Below are positions 43,301 through 51,889 of a stretch of 64,000 nucleotides of DNA, in pieces. Source of the stretch: Pseudogymnoascus destructans (lineage: Eukaryota > Ascomycota > Leotiomycetes > Thelebolales > Thelebolaceae); contig NW_020167533.1 of the NCBI RefSeq assembly GCF_001641265.1, forward strand, positions 620,001 to 684,000, in the 5' to 3' direction. The position numbers and the translations under genes were made by a program. Within the stretch, counting starts at the first letter, position 1. Every line of letters starts with the position of its first letter. The notes beneath the pieces are model-generated. The model saw only the letters and a list, made by a program, of their open reading frames with translations, was not told the origin of the DNA and made no database searches.

Positions 43301-45427
43301 TCTTCTTCCCAGTTCATTAAGATCTCTTGATTTGTTGGCATAATCCGGATTCGGCCAAGGAGAGCAGTAAGGGCAAGTTGAATAACATGAGCTAGGCAGG
43401 GTATGTGTTGTACCTTTCCTCCAATAAAATGCTCGTTGTCTGCAATACTATCAAGCATTATTTCCACATCTCTCATCATCGAAGTGTTGTTTGACGCATT
43501 ATCAGTTGTAATGGATATAATTCGTCGTTCTAAATGCTGCCTTGTGATAACTTTTTCAAGTATTCCACATAACTCAGCACCAGTATGCTCTGTATATATA
43601 GGTTCATAGCCAATCAAGACCTCTTGCATTTTCCAATGACGGTCGATAAACGATGCAATAACACCCATAAACGAAAGTCGAGTAACACTTGACCAACAGT
43701 CGAGCGATAATGCAATCTTTGAACCAGGAACAACATCTTGTAGCATCTCTTCTTCGATTTGTGTGAGCTTTGTTGTTAAGAGGTTTCGAATAGTTGTTGC
43801 TGAGGGTAGTGGATAGTGAGGATTCTGTAAGATAGCAAGCCTTTTCCATTCAGTATCCTCGACTGAGCAGAATGAGCTATGAGTTGAGAGAACTGTGTAT
43901 AGAACTTGTTCATAAAATGTATCTTGTGTGAGAATATGATCCTATTATAGATATTAACCTACATGATTCTGGTAATAATCTGGTAATCCTTACTTGTTGA
44001 GGTCGCATTTGATTGATTCGCATTTGATAGAGACTATCCTTACCCATCCGTGACTTCTTTTTGCAAATGTCCGATGCAAGATGTGTTGCCATAGACTTTG
44101 GGCCAGCAGACTTGATTGCAGGATGCGTAAGGGCCTTCAAACAAGAAGTACAAATGACACATGGTTCTCCAGAAAGCCGGCCTGCTCCTTGATGATAACT
44201 TCTCCAGTATTGAGAACTCCGGTTCGTTGAATCCCATGCAATCTTCGTAACTCCAGCGCTATAACTTTAGCAAACTCAAGTTCTCCTCTACTCTAGCTCC
44301 AGGAACAACATATCCTGCGCAGCTGATACCTTAGCCCACTTTTCCTTATCAAACTTCTTAGAGTAGACAAGTAAGAATGCCTCTTTGAAGCTAGAACTAT
44401 GAGTGGAGACTTGCAACCATCCATTGTCGACAAGATTGTAAGACTTTGGGTACCACTGCGCAGGTCCTGGTAATTGGGCCCACTTTCCAAACTTCCAAGC
44501 TGTAAAGTTTGTCCAAACTGCTGCTCGTACAAACAGAAATATTTATGTGGTGGGATAACCTCGTGAAAAGTGCTATAATAAACAATTAGTATTGCCAGAA
44601 GATTGCTAGGATAATTAGAGACGTACCCTTCCTCTACATCAATCCACGGCATATACTCAAAGAGACGCTCAGGCTTCTTTCTCAGCTTTCCAGCCTTTCT
44701 CGTATATGAGCGGATACATCTATCCCAGAAATGTTGCCACTTGCGGAAATTGGACTCTTCATGTGCGTATCAACTATTAGTATTACCAGAAGATTACCAG
44801 ACTATGAGGTAGCATACATCAATGCGTGCTTGAGTTAAGAGAGCCTGGATGCTAGCGATCTCTTCATCGGAAAGCTCATCTGGTAGAACAGCCTCGTGAT
44901 TTAAAATATCGTTGCGCCGTAACATAAGCTCCAACTCCAAATCGTCTTCAACCTCAGTATCCTCCCATTCGCTGTTATGATCGTCATCGATTGGGATACT
45001 TGAGATACCCTCAAATGCAGCAAGCTCAGACAGAAGTTGTGGCGGAGTAGATGGTGGTGCTTGTGGAGAAGAAGAAGAGGCGCTAATATTCTTGACTTTC
45101 TGATTCGCAATGCAAGATGCATGGGTACCCTTCTCAGTCCTGTTTATAGTTAGATTGAGGCTACCAGAGATTACCAGAAGGAACTTACCGAACACGAATA
45201 CGCTCAACCTTCAATTCATTCTGTAGACGTGTCTTGTCTTCAGTAGAGGCAGCGATATACTTTGCAGACTTATATAACTTCTTTAAGTAGTAGCTCAGAT
45301 CACCATGGTCAGCCTTGAGTGCTAAGTGAACAGCCTTCTCATCTTCAGTAAGGTTGGAGACGCGGTTGCGAGCTTTGATAGTATTCACATTAGTGGAGAG
45401 TTCTTCAGGTGCCTTGCGTTTCGCCAT
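40396..45427 (-). pseudogene. hAT transposase gene, multi-intron, interrupted by LTR1
   Basis: It starts at ATG 45427 (MAKRKAPEELSTNVNTIKAR). Introns recognised: 45428-45492 (5' UTR), 45140-45188, 44774-44817, 44573-44626, 43942-43993 and 43178-43236. A zinc-finger-like part reads EPCVICTSCLKALTHPA. The RNase H-like core has ALSLDCWSS (first Asp) and ISITTDNASNN (second Asp), then HIPCLAHVIQLAL. The hAT dimerisation region is ILCIPAAESGVERVFSAARD at about 41110. The junction at 44773 does not keep frame, and LTR1 at 41436-42665 cuts the coding between the core and the dimerisation domain, so the gene is dead as it stands. Confidence 0.83.
41436..42665 (+). mobile_element. LTR1 element, copy D, with duplicated 3' third
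   Basis: 1230 bp with perfect duplication CAAAT at 41431-41435 and 42666-42670. A full LTR1 unit ends at 42345 and is followed directly by a second copy of its last ~320 bp (from AAAGGGCAAGCAGAC) to the true end. Inserted in the hAT transposase gene. Confidence 0.87.
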
Positions 45428-45492
45428 ACTAAACACGTGATTAGCAGAAGATCGCCAGAAGTTCTGGCTATAGAATCAAGATAATAAACTTA

Positions 45493-45823
45493 CTTGAAGT
45501 CCTAGTGAAGAGGTGAAGGCGCAAAAGGGAAGAAGAATGTGTAGATCAGAGAGTAACCAAGGAAGGTGGTTCTAAGGTCATGGTTATTTTAAAGTTGCAA
45601 ACAAAAATATTCGTGAAGGAATATTCACCTACAAAGAATTACTGTTCCAAAAGCAACACCACAACGCGTACCTTCATATAAAACACATACCTTTCAACCT
45701 CTACCTCTTTTCTATACTCTTCTTCTGCAATATTCTTCCTACAAACTCACTGTAAGTACACATATCTTTTGATCTACTTCTTTGTCTTGTGTTTACTTCA
45801 CTAACTCACCTTGATATTAGCAA
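45493..45823. promoter_or_regulatory. Divergent promoter and H3 5' UTR intron
   Basis: Only about 400 bp separate the transposase and H3 start codons. A TATA-like CATATAAAAC lies at about 45674. The H3 leader contains an intron, 45753-45820 (GTAAGT...CTAAC...TTAG), three bases before the H3 ATG; leader introns are common in fungal histone genes. Confidence 0.55.
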
Positions 45824-46458
45824 ATGGCTTGTACCAAGCAAACTGCTAGGAGATCAACTGGCGGCACAGCACCAAGGATGCCACTTGGATTACGGGCTGG
45901 CTCTGGGCTTGGTGGAAAGGGAAAGGAAAAGGCCGTGGGCACAGCAAGAAAAGCTCCAGTTCGCTCATCTCAAGCTAGCAACAATCATGCGAAGGCCACG
46001 CGCCGTGCAAAGTCTGGTAAGAGGATTACCAGAGGATTACCAGAGGATTACCAGAACTCTCTAATAAACATATAGGCACCAAGGCTCTCCACGATATCAG
46101 AAGACAGCAACTCGATACTAGCCTAATTATCCCAAAGCTCCCATTCCAGCATCTTGTTAGGGAAATTGCAGAAGACTTCAAGTCCAATCTTTGCTTCCAG
46201 CAATCTGCTATCCTAGCTCTTCAAGAAGCTGCTGAATGCTTCCTCATTCGAGAATTTGAGAGTATGATGTTTAAACATAGTGACAGGGACATACTAACAG
46301 TTATAGTGACAAACCTTCTTGCTATTCATGCGAAGAGAGTGACAATTCAGGCAAAGGATATGATATTGGTTCGGCGTTTGCGGGATATGATGTTTAATCA
46401 TGGAGCTGTGGGCTTAATCGATGGAAATGTGTCTCACCCAGGAATGAAGGTCAGATAA
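45824..46458 (+). CDS. Variant histone H3 encoded by the hAT transposon
   Basis: Three exons, 45824-46016, 46076-46261 and 46307-46458, with introns of 59 and 45 bp; 176 residues, all in frame. The tail ACTKQTARRSTGGTAPRM follows the H3 tail but has C2 for R2, R9 for K9, T14 for K14 and M18 for K18; K4 and S10 are kept. A Gly/Lys-rich insert precedes ARKAPV, which keeps the K27 context. The fold is complete: IRRQQLDTSLIIPKLPFQ, LVREIAEDFKSNLCFQQSA, LALQEAAECFLIREFE, TNLLAIHAKRVTIQAKD. Loop 1 has H3 length, not the longer CENP-A length. A 20-odd-residue C-terminal extension starts DMMFNHG. The second intron is a multiple of three, so the unspliced frame is also open. Predicted to enter nucleosomes; role inferred only. 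Confidence 0.87.
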
Positions 46459-46777
46459 GTTCTGGCAACCTTCTGGTAACCTGGTACCTAAAGGCCAAAG
46501 GTTATAGTGTGGAATAGGACATCAACAATATGGGAATGGAGTTATGGAGTTATGGAGTTATGGCGTCTTGATCAATGAAGTCGTGCCCCGTTTTTAACAT
46601 AAGTAATGGCTAATCAAACACGTGATATAACTGAGTTGCCAAGACCCATACTAGGTACTCAGCAAGTAAGTAATCCTCATTTAACAATACTCGGGACATG
46701 AGTGAGTAACTCAGCTGGGTGAGTAAAAATTCTACTACTCGACTCGTGAGTACCCAGTGCGCAGCCTAAGCTTCGTT

Positions 46778-47383
46778 CTCAACTGTAATATGATGTAGTT
46801 GTATCTGTAGCACCTCATCAAATCATAATAAACATAGGAAGGAGAGAAGGTAAATGCACTGGAGCATAGCCCGGACGCACCCACCACCCCAAGATGAGAA
46901 GTAAACCTCATCATTAAAGTTATCTAACTTCTCTCCAAATGAAAGACAGGGGAATTATTTGTTGAAAACCCATAGCTTCCGCAAATCTTCCTTTGTAATT
47001 GCTCAAGCACTTGTAGCAACCTCTCCAGCTCTTGTCTATCTTATTATTAGCTCTTTCTATAGGTTGTACCGAAGGAGTAGAGTAGAGACCTTCTTCTTCC
47101 GAAGACTTTTCATATATATCATTACTGCCATTGATAGTGATGGGTTTCCCTATATCCATGGTATAATGCGCCAGTAATGCATGCAGATCTCCTATGGTCT
47201 CACCGAACCATTGCACATATGCCCTGCATATACCAAAAGAACACCATATCCTGCACTTCCACCGAACATATGCATTGCAAATAACCAGTACCGAAAAGAA
47301 AAGCAAAAAGTCCGTTGCTATTGAGGATTTACGCACTTATGACTACTCAACCAGATAACAAGTTGGGATTCGACACGACCGAA
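46778..47383. other. Intergenic, nothing firm
   Basis: A 138-codon minus-strand frame (46920-47336) shows no domain and may be chance. It has several ACCGAA words like the neighbouring gene. Confidence 0.35.
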
Positions 47384-48687
47384 TCAAACAGCCATAGCTG
47401 TGCCAGCACCAGGAGTGTTGTCGTCATCTCCATGCGGTCCCTCTGAAGGTTTCGTGACAGTCTTCATTTTGGACGTATACTTGCGCTTCTTTGCAAGAGG
47501 CGTCTTAATTGGTTGCTTCAGCTTGACCGAAGGTTCAGCTGCATCTCTAGCAGCTTTCGCAGCTTGACGGGCAGCCTTTGTGGTTGGGCTGCAAGGTTTC
47601 TTCAATAGGGGTGCAGCATCACTATCATCTTTCGAGTCCTCCGAATCGCGCTCTCCTTCCTTCGCCATGACCGAATCTTTTAGGAATAACCCAGCATTTG
47701 GGCCCGAAGCCATCACAGCATTGTTCGCTACTGTCGCAAGATACTCAAAAGTCTTCAGTTTGTTCACAGCTTTGGCCTTTTTGTGGTTGTTAACAAGCTT
47801 ACTGAGGAGAGCTTCGCGTACACCGTAGCTAAAGAGATGCTAGATTGTCTCGTTAGTACCGAAGGAAGAGAAGGAAGGAAGGAATTACACCGAAAGAAGC
47901 GGGGAAACTTGCCTTCACAATGAAGCCGGGCATGAGGATTCGGATAAAATCCAGGATCTGGCGACGCATCCAGAACGTCAAACACTTTGGTGCCTTCGGT
48001 ACCACCGAAGTTAGTATCTATTTGTATTGGGGGAAACGAAACAACTTACCGATTCATTGGCGCAATTGGCTTGCCCAAAGAGAACTTCAAGCTCGTATGT
48101 GAAGAAACAAAATTCAATCGCAGCTTCCTATTCTTCGTTAGTACCGAAGCTTTTCTCAAAGCTAATAGTATAACCGAAACATACCTCCCAGATACAACCG
48201 CAACCCATCAGATCAGCATCGTTGAGACGGACCGGAGCAGCTATTCCTTCGTCAGTATCGAAACAAAGTGGTAGTATTGTTGACCATACCGTACTTGTGA
48301 TCCTTGTTGCCAGGGATCACAGGGTTCACAGTGCGGCCTATGTTTCGGTGACAGCGAAGATTCAATAGTAAACATGGAACCAGAACGAAGGAAAGGGGAA
48401 AACTTACAGTTGTAGCACTTTGAGATGCTCTTCTGAATGGTGCCATTTGCACAGCGGGTCCATGCGTATTGGCTATTTCTTCATTAGTACCGAAGGAGGA
48501 AGGGAAGGAGAGAGGACTTACTGCAGCTTCTCCTCGGGGTCGAGGCCATCCCCAGATGGGAAAGAAGAGTTCCCCCACTAAGAGAACCAGGTGACTTTGC
48601 GCTCACAACGAGGAATTTAGAGGTGTATTTTTGACAGTACTGAAGGGGAGACTTACCTATTCGTTCGGGTCGTGAGAACCCTGGCAT
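47384..48687 (-). CDS. Unrecognised multi-intron gene
   Basis: Exons (minus): 48687-48657, 48594-48522, 48472-48408, 48337-48290, 48240-48185, 48127-48050, 47993-47913 and 47839-47384. From exon 3 to the stop at 47384 one frame runs through six introns (QYAWTRCANGTIQKSISKCY, NPVIPGNKDHKYG, MGCGCIWE, FWMRRQILDFIRILMPGFIV, FSYGVREALLSKLVNNHKKA) and ends in a Lys/Ala-rich acidic tail. Intron 7 is GC-AG. Frame agreement at six junctions argues strongly for a real gene. The 5' end is unsure: with the ATG at 48687, exon 2 has a TAG in the frame exon 3 needs, so either that splice site differs or the gene is mutated. No family recognised; it may be transposon cargo. Confidence 0.6.
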
Positions 48688-48769
48688 CCCAGCCAGTCAT
48701 TTTGACCTTGTCGAAGAAGGTGAACGTCCACATTGCTGCGGTGTGAACGAAGGTTGGGAGGGGTGTTCG

Positions 48770-49391
48770 CTATAAGTGAATATCAGTAAAAGGTTCGGTA
48801 AGAGTAGAACATGAAGGAAGGAAGGAGCTTCGGTGCAACTAAAGGGGAGAGAAGCTTTGATGCTTCTGAATGAAAGGGGAGCTTCAGGGCAACTGAAGGA
48901 AGGGGGGGGAGTTGCGCCCAAGGAGGGGTGACTTATGGTTGTAAAGAGGATGAAGAGGAAAGAAGGAGTTTGAAAATCGGAGTTTGTATATATGGAATGG
49001 TAATTCGACAGCACCGAACAAAGAGAGTAAACGTACGTGTAGTACCGAGTGAATTTAAGACCTTCAATAGGACTTTGGTAAGAAGTGAAAACTACAATAG
49101 GAACGTAGGAAACCTGTCATCAAATTCACCGTACCTTAACAAACACCAAGTCTATGGATTGCTTAATAGGAGCCAGTACTTCCATAATGTGGCACGATTC
49201 CTTCGGTATATGTGCATCAAGCATTGAAGTGTATGGGCTACAGCTTCAATTCACCTTCGGATTTTGATATTGAGGCTCAATTGCGATCTACAGGAGTGTG
49301 GGGCATCACATGTTGGTTTGGTACAAGGGCTTAGTCATGGGTGTGGCTGAAAACACGATTCTCATTCCTCATTGTGATTCCCGGCACAGAA
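48770..49391. other. Upstream region of the unrecognised gene
   Basis: A minus-strand start MLDAHIPKESCHIMEVLA at 49224 and an acceptor-like TATAG at 48771 hint at further 5' exons, but the only splice that kept the frame needed a 21 bp intron, so none is called. Confidence 0.35.
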
Positions 49392-49578
49392 TAATCGTCA
49401 TGACCAACCTTGAGCGAAGCTCAAGGTTGGTGTAAGCCAGTTGCAGCACTTCACATGAGAGGAAGCGAGTTGCAGCAACTCAAAAATTTGCTACTGTAAG
49501 TACCCCACCATAATAATTTGTATGTAAAGCTACCTAAATATTCTATTTTACGAAATTATCACTTCCTCGTTCCCACTT

Positions 49579-49744
49579 CCACTCCCACTCCCACTCCCAC
49601 TCCCACTCCCACTCCCACTCCCACTCCCACTCCCACTCCCACTCCCACTCCCACTCCCACTCCCACTCCCACTCCCACTCCCACTCCCACTCCCACTCCC
49701 ACTCCCACTCCCACTCCCACTCCCACTCCCACTCCCACTCCCAC
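49579..49744. repeat. (ACTCCC)n microsatellite, about 27 copies
   Basis: Nearly perfect hexamer array. It encodes Pro-Thr, Gly-Ser or Val-Gly repeats depending on frame, in the region of the pogo transposase C-terminus. Confidence 0.95.
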
Positions 49745-50161
49745 CCTCACTCTCACAGCTTTCATACTCGCTTTCGCACTCGCTTTCAGTGGCTTCTGGG
49801 TCCCAAATTGGCTCCTCAAACTCAGGAGGAATTGGGAGGCCTTCCTTACGGAATTGGGACACTGCCTTCTTCCATAGGCACTCTTCCTTCCGGGCCTCAA
49901 TTCCAGCCTGGCAAAGCTGCTTCCAGGATCAGTTTCTGGCCTGGCGCTGTTTCCGGGCTTCTTTGTCTTCGAGCTTCTGAGCCAGAAGCTCAGCTTTACG
50001 GGCCCAAAGCTTGTGAGCTTCGGCAGCAATGAGCTCGCCCCCATACTGAAGGCGGGCCCGGCTTCGGCTTGCCCCTTCTTCGATTCCTCCACCTGGCGCT
50101 AGAGGAATACCAGGTCTAGCTCTTGGAGCTGGCCTGCCACCACCACCTCTTCAGTGCCAGT

Positions 50162-50419
50162 TGTCACGGTTCACCAAGGCATAGGGCACCAGTTGGGTAT
50201 TATGAATTAAACTCAATCTAGAGAAGAAAGGAAAGAGAAGAGTAGCACTCAAGCAGTGGCTCGATCTATATACAGCTATGTTGTTGTGGAGTGAATTCTC
50301 TTTAGTGAGACCAGTTCTGAGAATTCACTCCACAACTGAAAACTTTGCTCCAACCCCGGAAAGCTCCCCACACCCCTGAACCCCCACTCGAGCTGCAAGG
50401 CGCACTTGATACCGTAACA
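50162..50419 (-). mobile_element. Solo LTR of the GypA family
   Basis: 258 bp, near-identical to the GypA LTRs. The flanks are unusual: TCAGTGCCAGT occurs directly before the LTR (50151-50161) and again one base after it (50421-50431), an 11 bp repeat rather than a clean 5 bp one. Confidence 0.88.
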
Positions 50420-50740
50420 CTCAGTGCCAGTGCTTATATAGTTGGAATAATCCCACATCTAATGGCTGTAAAACGTGTGTAAGATGGCTAGGAAAGGCGA
50501 ATAAGATAATGTTCAATTCATCTGCTGCAATGATGAAATCATCGCTCGTATGGCTTATATGAGAATCAAGGAGTAGAACCTTGGGATTCCCACTCCCATC
50601 ATCATACTGAGCAGTATGCTCTGCAAAATGCTGTAGCCACCATAAGGCAATCTCACTGTTCGAATAGCCAGTTTCAGAGAGTAGTATCAGCTCACTACTC
50701 TTGAGGTTCTCAGGGTACCATGAATCCATATGAACTTTCC

Positions 50741-51270
50741 TGTAATGGTGGGTGCACCAGATGTGAGAATCTAGCCACCCAAGGAAGGGATGAATTTACT
50801 AAGACAACACACTGTCTTAGGAAAAAGAGCCAAAGGGTCGTAGCTTAGACTATTCCACAATGCAGCAATCAGGTGTGTGATGTAGTGAAGTGGTTCAGAC
50901 AAGTTGCAACAAATGTTGAGTCTGGGAACTCAGGGGTAAGTCAGAGGTTAACACCTCACTGACTTTTCAGAAACAAGGAGTAACAAGATGAATGCTTGGA
51001 AGCTTGGAAAAGACGTGGAAGTATGTGATAGTCGATTTACTGTATTGTCTGCTTGCCCTTTCTTAAGGAAAGGGCAATCCTATTTATGCTAAAGGAGTGT
51101 AGTTCTCTCATTTTCCAAGACTTTCCATAACTAACCAGGCTTGGTAACTGTAGTCGACGTAAGAGAATCCCATAGAACCATCTCTTAGGTTCGTAGCCTA
51201 TAGGAAGTAAAAGGAGGTCCAAGGTCAGAGTACCCCTATAGACAAATTATGTCATAGACAAATTATGACA
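50741..51270 (-). mobile_element. LTR1 element, copy F, short form
   Basis: 530 bp, with perfect duplication TTTCC at 50736-50740 and 51271-51275. In LTR1 sense it starts TGTCATAATTTG, about 380 bp inside the full-length form, yet the duplication is intact, so this short form itself appears to have inserted. Confidence 0.87.
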
Positions 51271-51889
51271 TTTCCCCAGAATGATAAGTACAGGTGGAAT
51301 CACTTTTCCAGCTGCAGATACTGTCTCTATTACTGTAAAGACATACGATTCCCAGTTCTTGGAGTATATAGCTTCTTTGCTGCTCGTGGTACTATAATTC
51401 TCTCACCTCTAGGAATTCCAATTCAAAAGGCATACTGCAGTAAACACCATACTCCTATTCGCTCCAAGCCCTAGGTAATACTGCTCTAAAATCCGCTTTT
51501 TAAGGGTCTCTGTCTAAGCAGTAGAAAGCACCTTATTCTGACCCCCATAAGGCCGCTTCGTCTGCTGGGCTGCTCGGGCGATTCTTGACTGTATAGTTGA
51601 CCTAGGGACCTTAAAAATCTGACTAGCAACACCTGCAGAGTCAGAGGGGTTTGCTGCTAGTCATTCACAGGCATTTGATAGAGGAGACTCTTCCATTTAA
51701 TGAATTACATTTAATTACTATATAAAATACTATGAGTGGGAATGCTCAAGATTTTGGTAAAGAGTAGCGGTGAACATATGCAAGTTGTGAGTTGCCGCAA
51801 CCCGCTTCCTCTCACGTGAAGTGCCGCAACTCGCTTACTCCAACCTTGAGCGAAGCGAAGCTCAAGGTTGGTCACGACGATTAACTTAT

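Larger units (their letters stand above)
40069..46769 (-). mobile_element. Large hAT transposon carrying a histone H3 gene
   Basis: Exact 8 bp duplication GCTTCGTT at 40061-40068 and 46770-46777, the size typical of hAT elements. The ends are inverted: left AGGCGCGCACTACTCG; right, read inward, TTAGGCTGCGCACTGGG. Subterminal arrays of ACTCAGCTGGGTGAGTA-type palindromes occur at both ends (about 40080-40200 and 46640-46755). 6701 bp including the LTR1 insertion at 41436-42665. It contains a transposase gene (minus) and a divergent H3 gene (plus). Confidence 0.88.
49545..51696 (-). pseudogene. pogo-like transposase, decayed
   Basis: It starts at ATG 51696 (MEESPLSNACE, TGA, LAANPS...). The helix-turn-helix FKVPRSTIQSRI is followed by several stops. 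The DDE part resumes as VIETVSAAGKVIPPVLIILG on one side of LTR1 copy F and HMDSWYPENLKSSEL on the other, then LLLDSHISHTSDDF and LQPLDVGLFQLYKHWH, which meets the solo LTR at 50419. Beyond that LTR the C-terminal tail (KAVSQFRKEGLPIPPEFEEP) runs into the hexamer repeat. Related to the transposase at 1-144. Confidence 0.82.
49394..51881 (-). mobile_element. pogo-like element with hairpin ends, holding two solo LTRs
   Basis: The ends are inverted: ATCGTCRTGACCAACCTTGA at both, followed by a self-complementary CCAACCTTGAGC...GCTCAAGGTTGG hairpin and then GAGTTGC(A/G)GCAACTC and related subterminal repeats. TA flanks at 49392-49393 and 51882-51883. Insertions at 50162-50419 and 50741-51270 split the coding region. 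Confidence 0.82.

Noticed and set aside
45824..46458. Centromeric H3 (CENP-A)
   Set aside because: Loop 1 has the canonical H3 length and the tail follows canonical H3; the gene lies within transposon borders.
49114..49224. Extra 5' exons of the gene at 47384-48687
   Set aside because: The only splice that kept the frame needed a 21 bp intron, too short to be credible.
49518..50092. Long Pro-Thr, Gly-Ser and Val-Gly repeat proteins on both strands
   Set aside because: They are translations of the (ACTCCC)n microsatellite in different frames.
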